Positions 38,594-48,245 of a stretch of 64,000 nucleotides of DNA are shown piece after piece. This DNA is from Diplonema japonicum (taxonomy: Eukaryota > Euglenozoa > Diplonemea > Diplonemida > Diplonemidae): the NCBI GenBank assembly GCA_964019335.1, contig OZ025696.1, positions 1 to 64,000 of the forward strand. Direction: 5' to 3'. A model generated the notes under the pieces. The model was given only the letters and a program-made list of their open reading frames with translations. It was not told where the DNA came from and ran no database searches. The translations under genes and the position numbers were made by a program. Positions within the stretch are counted from its first letter, which is position 1; each line of letters starts with the position of its first letter.

Positions 38594-38941
38594 TTACCTC
38601 CCTGCTTGCAACCCGGCGTGCCTGAGAACGTGGTGCCTGTCAGACGAAGACAGAGCACCGCTGATGTCCTGGTTCAGGTACAAGAACAACAGCTGCCTTC
38701 GTACGTCTGGTGTGAGGCGGACGCGACGCATCTCTCCGAACTTGGCGTCGATCGAGGAGAACACCGCGTCCACGGCTGTTACCACAGGCTGCGTGTACAG
38801 CAGCGACAAGGCCCTGGCATGGAAAACAGGGAGAGCAGCTTTCTGAGCCAGCCACCACGCTTCGATATCGAATGAGGTCGTCTCAAGGCTGTGGTCCATT
38901 TGGGCTATGGCCGAGTAGGACAGCCATTCCCCCTCAGACAC
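38594..38941 (-). pseudogene. hAT transposase C-terminal (dimerisation) fragment
   Basis: A 115-codon frame on the minus strand. 'EAWWLAQKAALPVFHARALS' then 'AVDAVFSSIDAKFGEMRRVR' and 'LTPDVRRQLLFLYLNQDI' follow the hATC pattern: W-W...P.L...A..., then the S/A-x-E/D-R/A-x-FS segment, then R..L.P......L.L..N. The catalytic part of a transposase is absent, so it cannot work on its own. It lies between the terminal inverted repeats at 38396-39368. Confidence 0.6.
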
Positions 38942-38988
38942 GTCTTTCAGAGGTAGGCTGTCGCGTACCGTTGCGAAGCCGCGCTAGA

Positions 38989-39052
38989 AAAACTAGTTGA
39001 TGGCAGCGTAATGAGCTATTTTATTAGGTAAAATTCCGCTCGTGCGCATAAA
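38989..39052. repeat. About 65-bp dispersed repeat, copy 2
   Basis: Matches 31662-31728 (AAACTAGTT, ATGGCAGCGTAA, GAGCTATTTTA, CCGCTCGTGCG, ATAAA) in the same orientation. It lies inside the hAT-like relic, next to the end of the transposase fragment. Confidence 0.8.
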
Positions 39053-39368
39053 CAGACCCTGACCCGGTATATAATAACAAGTCTGAAAACCAGTTTTTTC
39101 AAAACTGCATTTAAAGCCTTAAATAAGGCTCTATTTTGGGTTTTGATAGCTGGAATGGGCTCAGATCGTCAAAATAGGGTTTCTGAAAAAAAAAAAAAAA
39201 TGAGCATGGCCTTGGTATTTTTTGCCAGAAATATGAGTTTTGGATCGATCAAACCGATCCGAAATTAAAAAAAAACCGATCATTAACCCGACAGTGATCG
39301 AAAATCTAAAATTGCTCGGGTCGGGTTTTAAAACCCGAAGGTGATCGGTTAACCCTGGATACTATGAA

Positions 39369-40328
39369 AGATTTATTCAAAAAAAAAAAGAAAAAAGATT
39401 TAAGATAAAAATTGCTGTTGTTCAGTGTGCGGATGCGGATGAAGAAAGGGAAAAAAAGAAGAAGGGAGGGGGGGGGGGGGGGGGGGGGAACGAGGAACAG
39501 GGAGATTTCTCTTCTGCCAAAAAAAAATAGAAAGACTTCGATAAAAAGACTTCTTCCACCCACAGTGGGTTGTGTTCAGTGCCTAGTACCTGACTGCTGT
39601 TACTACCTGCTGATATATACTAAGAGGAAATAAAGGGAGAACGAACACCTCCCTCCAGCAAGGCATAACAGGGTCGGGGCAAGGGGAACCGAAAATGACA
39701 CTTCTTCCACTTCCTTCTTCTTGGGTATTGCTTCCCCTCTTTTTTTCTTCCTTTTCTTTTCTTATACTTCTGTTGTTCTTCTTGCTTCACCAAACCCTAT
39801 CTTTCTTTTAAAAAAACCCCCCCTCAGATGCACCACAATATACTTTTTCCTTCTTCTCGTTTTCTAAAAAAGATGGATGCTAAACACTCTGCCCAGATCG
39901 ATAGCACCCCTGCCCGTGAAAGCAAAGCCTTGAGCTTGCTGGCACGAAAGCAGAAAAACTGTGGAATTCTGAAAAAAAAAACCCCCGAGATCAGGGTTTC
40001 TTTCTCTTTTTCCCCTCCTCGTTTTTCCCCTCCAAAAAAAAAAAAGAATCGGTGTTTTTTTAGTTCTTCGTTTCGTTTCTTTTTATTTCTTTTTTTCTTT
40101 TTCTGTTCACGATCTGCGCCCTTCTCCAAGTTCCCTGCATTTCAGATTCTAGGCAGCAAAAAGAAGAAGAAAGCCGGTTTTTAGCACTGTTTCGTGCACA
40201 CGGGGGTTTAAGTACTCTATTCTTTCTTTTTTTTTTTTGCTTCCAAGAAAACGAGCAGTACTTGCTAAATTCAGGATAATTCAGATCACACCTAGCGCCA
40301 CAGATTACCACATTGTTCCCGATTGTTC
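39369..40328. other. Low-complexity intergenic region with poly-G tract
   Basis: G-run at 39468-39488, pyrimidine-rich DNA at 39690-39800, and poly-A/T further on. The frames at 39824-40184 on both strands are Lys/Phe-rich translations of these runs. No gene accepted. Confidence 0.6.
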
Positions 40329-42125
40329 TTACGACCTTCGCATGCTTTCAACAGCCACCTGGTAGATCGGCCAGGTGGGCTCATTCTTAGGAGAGAGCTC
40401 TTTGGTTTTGAGATTCCTCCCGGGGTGCACGCTCTTCACGAAGTTCATCTGCTCAGTAATGGACTCTATGTTGAAGTACAACGCATCATCGATGCGGTTG
40501 TTGAAAACCTCGTTGCAAATGCTGCCCGTGGCGAAGAGGATGCCTTGAGCATGAGGTGCTTCCAAGCCCCTTAGGTGGTTGTACGCAATGATGTTCCCCA
40601 TGGAGGGCGAATAGTTTAGGTCCTGAGCGCCAAGATCATCGCTTTCATCTGCCATCAGCAGCATCGCGGGGAAGTTGAAAGCCCTGCTATACCTTGCAGC
40701 CATGTTGTTCGACTCGAAGACGTTGTCCACAACAATGTTGTAGAAGCTTGTACGCACCGTCTTGAGCCCGCTCCCGTAGTTCATAGTAAATTCGTTCCGC
40801 ACGATAATGTTGTACACCCCATTGTCAATCGACACACCAGGAAGCTTGAAGATCGTCAGCCCGTCCGACCCCGTCCTGTTGTCCGGTACCTCCTGCTTCA
40901 GAACATGTGGTGCCTGATTGCCTCTTCGACCGCAGTTGCGTACTATATTTCTATACAGGACATTTGATGTGCTCCCTCCGTCAATGCAGAGCCCTTCCTT
41001 TTCCGAGGAGTCTATCTCGTTCCCAATCAATGCGTTTCCCACACACCCGTCCAAGTAGACACCCTGAGCACGGCTTCTCAATATCTTGTTTCTCAAGAGA
41101 ACGTTGCCATGTGGGTACCGCCGCCGTTTTAAAAGGGAGTAGTCTGGGTCGTGGTGAAGGTGCCGCGACAGGAGGAAGGACACACCTGTCAAGATGTCGA
41201 TGTCGCGGTAGGTAAGCACGATCCCCGCATGCCAGTTCGCGATGCCTGTCCCGCCCACCACACGATTCTCCTGCAGCAAGGACCCTGAAACATTCCCATG
41301 CACAATAATTCCCCCGGCTCCTGAGTCCTCCACAGTGTTATTGACAATCCATAGCCCTGATGAATCGGACAAGGTCATGCCTGCTTGTGGGGAGTTCACC
41401 AGCGTGGACCTCCTCACTGTCACGTTGTGCGACCTGTGCACTAAAAGGTGTCCTGCCTTGAAGTCGCCGTCTTGTTGGTAGAAACCGACTGGTGGTTGTT
41501 CCGCATAGCGCAGCCGCATGTTCAGCAGTACTATGTTCACAGAGTTCTCGACGCGCAGCATGTACCGCTGTGTGGTCACTATGTCCATCACAACCTCCGC
41601 TCCACGGAAGTCTACCACAAGGTTCTTTGTGTTGTTGATCAGCAGCGGTGTGTTTCCCACGATAGGGGGCCCAGGTGGTACTGTCACTTCTCGCCCTGAC
41701 TCGATGTACCTCTGTAAGTCGGAAAACGTGTGAATCCCCATCGCGGTGACCCGTCTTTCTGGCACACCTGTCTTTAGCCGCCTCGTGAATGCCATCTCCA
41801 TTTCGTGCGTCCGAACAAAGACCTCTGCCCCTGTTTCGATAGTGGCCTTCAGGTTCGCGGCCCCCTGATACACCTGCGTCGGCCGTACCAACCTCTTTAT
41901 CTCTGTCGCGCACCTTTCCTCCGGATGTGTTAGATTCCTGATGGGCGGAAGACGATATTTACCAAGGAGGACCTGCATTGCTGTCCGTCCAGTACTCCGC
42001 TCCACGACCTTTTGAACTGGCGCCACCTGCGCCACGGAGCCTGTCATATGGGGCAACAGCACATACACATAATCTAGAAGTATGAAGAGAAAAATGCTAG
42101 TAGTGATGTTGCGCAATTTAGACAT
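40329..42125 (-). CDS. N-terminally anchored right-handed beta-helix protein (paralogue)
   Basis: A 598-residue protein from ATG 42125 (MSKLRNITTSIFLFILLDYV). One membrane anchor (about residues 7-25) precedes a region matching the paralogue at 15034 along its whole length: 'YRLPPIRNLTHPEE', 'NTPLLINNTKNLVVDFRGA', 'SGLWIVNNTVEDSGAGG'. The C-terminal coils differ more. Many N-glycosylation sequons suit a secreted or lumenal domain. Tracts of several hundred bases are virtually identical to the other copy 25 kb away, while intervening parts are diverged. It lies 112 bp downstream of a cyclase-like gene, the same order as in the first pair. Any polysaccharide substrate is unknown. Confidence 0.8.
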   Translation of the reverse strand: MSKLRNITTSIFLFILLDYVYVLLPHMTGSVAQVAPVQKVVERSTGRTAMQVLLGKYRLPPIRNLTHPEERCATEIKRLVRPTQVYQGAANLKATIETGAEVFVRTHEMEMAFTRRLKTGVPERRVTAMGIHTFSDLQRYIESGREVTVPPGPPIVGNTPLLINNTKNLVVDFRGAEVVMDIVTTQRYMLRVENSVNIVLLNMRLRYAEQPPVGFYQQDGDFKAGHLLVHRSHNVTVRRSTLVNSPQAGMTLSDSSGLWIVNNTVEDSGAGGIIVHGNVSGSLLQENRVVGGTGIANWHAGIVLTYRDIDILTGVSFLLSRHLHHDPDYSLLKRRRYPHGNVLLRNKILRSRAQGVYLDGCVGNALIGNEIDSSEKEGLCIDGGSTSNVLYRNIVRNCGRRGNQAPHVLKQEVPDNRTGSDGLTIFKLPGVSIDNGVYNIIVRNEFTMNYGSGLKTVRTSFYNIVVDNVFESNNMAARYSRAFNFPAMLLMADESDDLGAQDLNYSPSMGNIIAYNHLRGLEAPHAQGILFATGSICNEVFNNRIDDALYFNIESITEQMNFVKSVHPGRNLKTKELSPKNEPTWPIYQVAVESMRRS

Positions 42126-42237
42126 CGCCACTTGCCCCCTACCTGTGCGGTGGTTTGAATGGAATGATGAATAAAAGTTTTGTCAAAAAGCAGAATAGTG
42201 TGAAAATATGCGAGCATGGGGAGTAGGGAGTATGAAA

Positions 42238-43932
42238 CTACAATATAATCTCTTCGGCGGCAGTGGCCAACTGCAGCAGCCCGTTGATTTCAGGGACCTT
42301 CTTTGCCTCGCTGCGCTGGCTAATCGCCTGTGCCTTGTCAAAGTTTCCGAGTAGGCAGTGCCGTCCCGCTTCGTTGTAGTCCTGCCACTCATCATTCAAT
42401 TCGTACATCCACTCCATGTTGCTGGTGGCACGTGACATGTCGTTGGAAGACAAGAGAAGCTCGTACAGCAGCTCAGGCTTCGTAGGCTGCAAGCTGTCTG
42501 CACTAAAGAGAACCCTCTTAGGGATGATGCGAAAAGGAAAGCTGAACGTGGCGTCGTTGTACACAACACCTGACGTGACCACCTTGAAGCCGCGGCTGCA
42601 GCAGAACTCCTCAATCTTCGCTGCTAGCGTGCTGAACGAACTTATATAGGTGTACGTCAGCAGCTCGGGGCATCCCAGTGACCCGTAGTACGCAGCTCCA
42701 GAAGCGATCCCCATGGAGGCTTTGAAGCCCTTTGCAACACTCATTTGTTCTATAGCCGCGCATGCGGTCACCGCCTTCAGGCAATGTGAGTGGCATCGTT
42801 TCGTGGCGTTGAAAGTACAATGCACATGATCACCCACCACGACAGACACCACCCCGCTGCACGGGAGTAATGCCTCAAGCACAGTAGACATATATGTCGA
42901 ATATGTCTGCTGATAGGATGACTTGTCGGTACTAACGAGCTGCTTGCTGCCGCTCATGTTCACCACGCTGAACGTAATATTCTTCTTTTCGATGCCCACC
43001 GGTGAGGATAGAGAACTGCCGCTGCGTGCCACTGATGCCCGATTCCCCCCCAACATGGTCTCGTCCTCATCGGAGTCCACCTCACCGTACAGGCATCCTT
43101 GCGGAAGGTACGGCTTGTAGACATGCAAGTTTTCTAGGATATCAGTAAAGGCTGCATGAAGAGGCCCTGACATGTTGCTCTTACTGATGGCGGCATCGGC
43201 AGACTCAAGGTCAAAGACCGAGAGGGCCGTTGCCACCTCCTCTGCGGCCTTGATCACTGAGAGCATCTTCATGTGCTCATTATAATATCCAGTGGCAAAC
43301 CCAGACGTCATGTAGTAGTCAAGTAAGAAGACAACTATCTGCCCCATAACGGTGATGACGGCCTTCCCCCCTCTTGCGCAAGGTGGGTTATCGCAGGAAA
43401 AGGCTGCTGTCTTGTGAGAGTCGTCGCCGAACAAGGGCAGGTCGTAGAATCCAAAACGGAAGCCGTCCTCTAAGGAGATCACGATGAGCCACAAGCATAC
43501 GGCACGCACAAACGCTTTGCTGTAAGAAGGCCGCACCCTGAGCAGCAGGCAAATATCGATGATGATAATGAAATAAGACCACGACCGCAGGGAGGGGCGC
43601 GCCACTGAAGCAACGAGGTCAAGGTACAGGAAGGATACGCTGAGACCCGCCATCGACAACATTATGAAGTGTTCAGTTGCCGTCTTTGTTAGTAGAAGAT
43701 AAGGAATACCCACTAAGGAGGTGGCCAAGGCGGGCATGGCATACCACCCATAAAAGGTGCTCGTGTTGAGCGTGCGGTCAGAATTGCTAGCAGTGTAAAG
43801 CATTGCAAAAAATGAAACCAAAGCAACGGTTAGATGTGTTAGGAGCATGAACTTCTTTCGTTGAACTGTAAGCTCAGAATCGTCATCGCGCCTGACGTGC
43901 TGGTACAAGTAGGTGAGAAGCCTCTCCAGCAT
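42238..43932 (-). CDS. Six-TM protein with degenerate class III cyclase domain (4)
   Basis: A 564-residue protein, ATG 43932. Six hydrophobic segments include 'SWSYFIIIIDICLLL', then 'GFRFGFYDLP' and the Cys loop 'CDNPPCARGG'. The linker holds 'YKPYLPQGCL' and an acidic/Ser-rich stretch. The cyclase-like domain keeps 'VGDHVHCTFNATKRC', but the metal-1 segment is 'FSVVNMSGS' and the GDxVNxAxR segment is 'SSFSTLAAKIEEF'. The C-terminus ends with 'WMYELNDEWQDYNEAGRHCL', the same Trp/Tyr-rich module found at the end of the other three paralogues. It forms a pair with the beta-helix gene at 40329. Confidence 0.72.
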   Translation of the reverse strand: MLERLLTYLYQHVRRDDDSELTVQRKKFMLLTHLTVALVSFFAMLYTASNSDRTLNTSTFYGWYAMPALATSLVGIPYLLLTKTATEHFIMLSMAGLSVSFLYLDLVASVARPSLRSWSYFIIIIDICLLLRVRPSYSKAFVRAVCLWLIVISLEDGFRFGFYDLPLFGDDSHKTAAFSCDNPPCARGGKAVITVMGQIVVFLLDYYMTSGFATGYYNEHMKMLSVIKAAEEVATALSVFDLESADAAISKSNMSGPLHAAFTDILENLHVYKPYLPQGCLYGEVDSDEDETMLGGNRASVARSGSSLSSPVGIEKKNITFSVVNMSGSKQLVSTDKSSYQQTYSTYMSTVLEALLPCSGVVSVVVGDHVHCTFNATKRCHSHCLKAVTACAAIEQMSVAKGFKASMGIASGAAYYGSLGCPELLTYTYISSFSTLAAKIEEFCCSRGFKVVTSGVVYNDATFSFPFRIIPKRVLFSADSLQPTKPELLYELLLSSNDMSRATSNMEWMYELNDEWQDYNEAGRHCLLGNFDKAQAISQRSEAKKVPEINGLLQLATAAEEIIL

Positions 43933-44150
43933 GGCAACCCTTTCCTACGTGTGGTATTGAGCATTTCGTTAAAAAAAAAAACAAAAAAAAAATAAAAGTC
44001 CGTATTTCTTTTTGTACGTATGCCGTGGGTAGAAACCCTCTTATGGCAAGAGGGTTAAGATACAGAAGAAAAAAAAAAAAAACACACTTTTTTCTTTTTC
44101 TTTTTCCTTTTCTCTCCTTTTTTTCTGCACAGAAAAAAAAGAATCTCACC

Positions 44151-44585
44151 TCAAGACTTCTCCTTCTCTTCTTCCTGCTCCTCTTTCCAATCCGCCACCA
44201 GGCTTATGAAAGCTTCGTAGCTGGCTGCAGCAAGAATGGCTGCAAGGATTTGTTTGTTCGTCTGGTAGTATAATTGTAGGGGGCAGAAGGAAGAAAAAAG
44301 GGAAAAAAAAGGGAGGAAAAGCTTGCATACCGCGTTTTCTTGGTATTCTTCTTCACACCTTTTGTAAAATTCGAGGTCAGTGATTCCTTCTTTTTTGCAG
44401 AAGATCTTCAAGCAGCTTTCTAACACGTTGCTGAACATGTCAAAAAGCTCCTTGTTTCGGTGTGTTTGTTCACCATCGCCCACAACCACCTCTTTTCCAT
44501 ATGTTTCCAGAAAGGAGTCCAAGTCATCCTGCAGCGTTCCCTCCATGTACCAAGCTGCCACTCGTTCCATGAACCCTTCAGCCAT
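44151..44585 (-). CDS. BART-like (CFAP36/ARL2BP-type) small protein, one intron
   Basis: Exons 44331-44585 and 44151-44261 give 121 residues. The 69-nt intron (GTATGC...TACTACCAG) is a multiple of three without stops, so a read-through frame of 144 residues also exists; its insert would be a Phe/Leu-rich stretch, unlike the rest. The spliced product is all-helical with 'LESCLKIFCKKEGITDLEFY' and 'ILAAILAAASYEAFISLVAD', matching the BART-domain pattern, where a Leu/Phe-rich helix pair ends in a short acidic tail. BART proteins bind ARL2/ARL3 GTPases and many are ciliary. The assignment rests on pattern, not on signature residues. Confidence 0.55.
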   Translation of the reverse strand: MAEGFMERVAAWYMEGTLQDDLDSFLETYGKEVVVGDGEQTHRNKELFDMFSNVLESCLKIFCKKEGITDLEFYKRCEEEYQENAVCKLFLPFFSLFSSFCPLQLYYQTNKQILAAILAAASYEAFISLVADWKEEQEEEKEKS

Positions 44586-45374
44586 TTTCTGCTATCCTCG
44601 CCCCCCCTCCTTGGTGTGGTAACCATAAAAAGAAAAAAAAACAGTAGCCATAATACACAGAGAATCAAACGTTTGCACCAGAAAACAAAATAAGAAAAAA
44701 AAAAACAAGATGTACACAAGGCTTAGAAGGGAAGATATAAAAAAGAAAATGAGCAAAAAGAGGAGACTATTCCGCGACATAATGTTCACCCCCCTCCCCT
44801 CCCTCCCCTTTTTTTTGATCTGCGAATCTTGCAAAGCCTATCGGGGGAGGGGGGGGGGGGGGGGGGGATTTGGTTCTGCCAATTTCTTTTCCAGTGTTTT
44901 TTTTTTTTTTCTTCTTTGCACACAAAAAGAAGAATGCACTACGTAAGATTCCCTTAAAGCGGATTCTTCAATCGTTGCCAACAAAAGGCAGACCCAGCAG
45001 ACCCAGGGGGATAAATGCGTGCCGTGTCGGGTGTCGAAAACCCGGAAACATGTTGCAAAGGAAAAGAAAAATATATTTAAGTAAAAGGAAGTCTTGGTGA
45101 GACGCCCGTCGCGTTCCCCCACCACAGCCAGCATGTATTGATGGGTCTTCTCGAGCCGGTCCTCGACCTCCTTGGCTGCTTGAAAAAAGAATTCTAAAAT
45201 GAAAAAAAAAACCCCTTTAAAAAGAAATCTGATGTTAAAAAAAAAAAACCACCCTGTCTTAAAACCAAAAGAAAAGAGATGAGATAAAGGTTCCTGTTTT
45301 GGAACGTCCCCCTTGTCTCGACTTATCTACCCCTTTCTAAAAAAAAAAAACAAATTCGCTATGATGGTTTCCTT
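44586..45374. other. Low-complexity region with poly-G tract and an orphan exon-like island
   Basis: A G-run lies at 44849-44867. On the minus strand at about 45090-45180, a TTCTTTTTTCAAG acceptor is followed by a frame reading AAKEVEDRLEKTHQYMLAVV and GERDGRLTK, a clear amphipathic helix. No matching donor or partner exon was found. It may be a gene fragment. Confidence 0.35.
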
Positions 45375-48161
45375 TTACACATCTTTGAACAGCAAGAAGG
45401 CCGACTCATGTGCTTGCAGACTGTGTGCAGTATAGGAACCTGTTGCGGCAGGGATATCGGAGTGAGACCACAAATCACGCATCTGAACAGCACGCGAGGG
45501 AGGAATGCCCAGGGTGGACCATGAGACTGTGATGCTCTGCGTGGTGTTAGCGTTGTTCAGCAGCAGGACCGCTGTGTCGTTGGTGCTAAGGGGCTTTGTC
45601 CAGATGAGTAAAGTATCATTAGAGGGGGTAACCTGCGAACTCACCAAGGTCCCTTGCACCGCTTCGCCACGGCCTAGGTCCTGATTGACTGCGAGCACTT
45701 CACTGTTGCTCAAAATTTCCATTGTGACAGCCGATGCATGTAAAAGATCGGTCCCTACCATAATGGGGGACGTCATCACCGCCCACAGCGACATCTGTGA
45801 CTTTGCCTCTACAACGGACACACCGTAGTTCCCCACTTCTAGCATATCGGCGTTGTTGTAGTGTCCCGGTCTGGCCACGGTCGCATATTGGTTGTTGTGA
45901 AGGGCCTTGAAGATTATCTGCTGCCAGTTGGCTTGTATGTCCCCGCCCCCGTTGGTCCAGATGTCTGTCACGTTCCTGATCCACTCTGCAAACGTCGGCT
46001 CCGACTCTGCGCTCATGTCGACACTCTGCACGATGTACTGCCCGCCGTCCGCGTAGCACTTCTGGAACCCTTCATGGAACAACTCCCATGTGGCGTTTGC
46101 TTCTTTTGCTTTCTTCCCCCAACACACATCGATCTTCAGGTAGTCGATGCCCCAGTCGCAGTATGTCTGTGCGTCCAGCGTCTCGTACCCGTACCCTCCA
46201 GGGCGCATTTGGCATGTATATTCTGACCTTGCTGTGTACACACCGAACTTCATCCCCTTCGAGTGTGCGTAGTCGGCGAGGTACCGCAGCCCGCTGGGGA
46301 ACCTTGCTGGGTCCGGGACGATGGTGCCGCTTGCGTCGCGCGACGCCTGCCAACAGTCGTCGATGTTGACGTACTCGTACCCCGCAGCGTGCAGGCCGCT
46401 GTCCACCATGGCATCGATCACGTCCTTGATCACAACCTCATCAATGTTGCAGTGGTAGTAGTTCCAACTGTTCCACCCCAAGGGCGGCAAAAGGGGCTTC
46501 TCAGCTCGCTGGCGCTTCGGTTTCGCCACCAGAGGCTTCAGAGGTATTTCGGCAGTTAGATTATCCAGGAATGGACTCGCAGGAAGCCCGTCGCTGTTCG
46601 CGAGCTTGCACCCTACAAAGTTCGACCAAGCGTATCGAACAGCAGTGCTCGCGGGGGCCTGCAAAAGGGTCACGGTGTTGTTTGTGATCAGTGTGCTCCC
46701 CTTGGCCACACGCATCCAAGCACCGTTCGCAAACACTTCAAACGGTGCTTCCTTCTCGCAGCACATTGTGCAGTTTGTGACGCTCCCATTGCTGTTCAAG
46801 GACTGCACATCAACAAGAGACATCGCGACAGCGCTGTTGGCGTCAAAGGTCAGCTTCACATTGGAGCCCAACAGCTCGCTCTTCAAGAAAACAGGCCCCG
46901 TGAAGTAAGAATCCCAGGCGTAAGGCACAGGACCGCCGTTCATGTTGTTCATCCTACCCTGCACACCGTAGGCCACATGCACTGCCTGCATGGCCATCCT
47001 CCTTGCGGCCTCGTTTTTGTTGGGTGGCTCGTTGTACCCCAACGTGCTGTTGCCACCAAGATCGATCCCAACAGCAAGGCCTGTGATTGCGATGCTGCCG
47101 TTCACATGCGGCAACGTCTCCAGCTGCGCAGCACGCACATCTGGCGTTCCTGTACTTGCATCGGAACCGGCAGGTGCCGACGGTGGGAGTTGCATGGTGA
47201 TGAAGGGAAAATCCCCTGTGCCCTTCGACACCCTCCACGCACCGATCATAGCCTTCAAGTAGCACGCGTACGAGTCCGTCTTTGAATACGGCAGCTCCTG
47301 CTCTGCGTTGAGCGCCCCTTGGTACCACAGGGCAGCTCTTAAGGTGATGTGCCTAAAAGGGTGGATCATGGCATTGTAAGCTGCAGAGGGCTGCATCGAA
47401 GGCCCAACAGCAGGGACGGGGGGGTACTGCGGGCAATCGGAAAAGGCACCCGATGGCATCCAAGACTCGATGCGTGAGCTGCTAGAGGCGCTAAGAATGA
47501 TACCGACGGGCTTGGATGGCACGGAAGGGTTGAGGTTGTGGATCTGAGTGATATCACGTGAGGTGAGGTAGCACACAGCGCTGAACTCCTGTATGAAACT
47601 AGGGTAGGCCTGGGCGACAGTGAGCCACTGGAGGCATCTTCCCTTCGGGTCTGGGCAATTGCCGCCTTTTTTGAAGTCAAAGAGCGGTGTGTCAGAGTAG
47701 GCTTGGGGGGTCATGAAAAACCGGAAGTTTGCGAAGTCGACACCTGTGAGGGAGGAGGCCTCCTGGGTGCTGTTGAACGCCAGCTTCAAGGGGTACAGCA
47801 TGTCGGCTCCGCCACTGCAGAAAAACACATCACCGTACAGCATGTCGTTGGCCACGGCTGGAGGGCCGGACTCGCCCTTCACTGTGATGGTGCTGGGTGG
47901 CTTGTTCATGCCTTCAGGGTTCAGAGTTACGGCCCATTCCCCCTTCTCGTCGGCTGTCACCGTGTACGTAGAATTCGCCGTCTCGATGACAACCTTCTCG
48001 TTGGGATCCGCCATCCCGTTCAAGTATGATAGATACCCGCTCTCCCTGTTGGACTGCAGCACCATGTTGTCCTGGAACCATGTAGGCATGCTGACAGCAG
48101 CATCGCTCGGCACCACTCCGCACCCGCAGAGAAGCACCGCACAGATCACCTTCGAAGACAT
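45375..48161 (-). CDS. Fusion: sialate-O-acetylesterase-like domain plus GH27 alpha-galactosidase
   Basis: A 928-residue secreted protein from ATG 48161 with a signal peptide (about 1-21). Residues about 22-545 resemble the SIAE/SASA family: 'GDVFFCSGGADM' (110-121), 'ALWYQGALNAEQ' and 'ITGLAVGIDLG'. The nucleophile Ser of the usual GQSNM block is Ala119, and the Asp-x-x-His block (DIHP) is missing, so this half looks inactive. Residues about 558-928 are GH27: 'PPLGWNSWNYYHC', 'VNIDDCWQ', nucleophile Asp678 in 'YLKIDVC', and 'GGDIQANW' at the acid/base region. This half should hydrolyse alpha-galactosides or alpha-N-acetylgalactosaminides. The esterase-like part may now serve binding. The long frame's first codon is TTG, so the later ATG was used. 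Confidence 0.88.
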   Translation of the reverse strand: MSSKVICAVLLCGCGVVPSDAAVSMPTWFQDNMVLQSNRESGYLSYLNGMADPNEKVVIETANSTYTVTADEKGEWAVTLNPEGMNKPPSTITVKGESGPPAVANDMLYGDVFFCSGGADMLYPLKLAFNSTQEASSLTGVDFANFRFFMTPQAYSDTPLFDFKKGGNCPDPKGRCLQWLTVAQAYPSFIQEFSAVCYLTSRDITQIHNLNPSVPSKPVGIILSASSSSRIESWMPSGAFSDCPQYPPVPAVGPSMQPSAAYNAMIHPFRHITLRAALWYQGALNAEQELPYSKTDSYACYLKAMIGAWRVSKGTGDFPFITMQLPPSAPAGSDASTGTPDVRAAQLETLPHVNGSIAITGLAVGIDLGGNSTLGYNEPPNKNEAARRMAMQAVHVAYGVQGRMNNMNGGPVPYAWDSYFTGPVFLKSELLGSNVKLTFDANSAVAMSLVDVQSLNSNGSVTNCTMCCEKEAPFEVFANGAWMRVAKGSTLITNNTVTLLQAPASTAVRYAWSNFVGCKLANSDGLPASPFLDNLTAEIPLKPLVAKPKRQRAEKPLLPPLGWNSWNYYHCNIDEVVIKDVIDAMVDSGLHAAGYEYVNIDDCWQASRDASGTIVPDPARFPSGLRYLADYAHSKGMKFGVYTARSEYTCQMRPGGYGYETLDAQTYCDWGIDYLKIDVCWGKKAKEANATWELFHEGFQKCYADGGQYIVQSVDMSAESEPTFAEWIRNVTDIWTNGGGDIQANWQQIIFKALHNNQYATVARPGHYNNADMLEVGNYGVSVVEAKSQMSLWAVMTSPIMVGTDLLHASAVTMEILSNSEVLAVNQDLGRGEAVQGTLVSSQVTPSNDTLLIWTKPLSTNDTAVLLLNNANTTQSITVSWSTLGIPPSRAVQMRDLWSHSDIPAATGSYTAHSLQAHESAFLLFKDV

Positions 48162-48245
48162 CTTGCTTCTTACTGGACTTGATGGTAAAGCGAGCAAACA
48201 AAAAAAAAAGAAAACATCAAAAAGATATATATAGGAAAGCTCTAA

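Larger units (their letters stand above)
38396..39368. mobile_element. hAT-like DNA transposon relic with terminal inverted repeats
   Basis: Terminal inverted repeats of about 28 bp contain CAGGGTTAACCGATCACC. The ends are mirror images (38396-38423 against 39341-39368), and CAGGG fits hAT-type termini. Subterminal AACCGATC words recur at both ends. The inside encodes a fragment with hAT dimerisation-domain character. The bases next to CCAGGG are ATAGTAT on one side and ATACTAT on the other, so a target duplication cannot be told from an extension of the inverted repeat. Confidence 0.7.

Noticed and set aside
38396-39368. Clear 8-bp target duplication of the hAT-like relic
   Set aside because: The flanking bases continue the inverted repeat; direct and inverted readings differ by one base and cannot be resolved from one copy.
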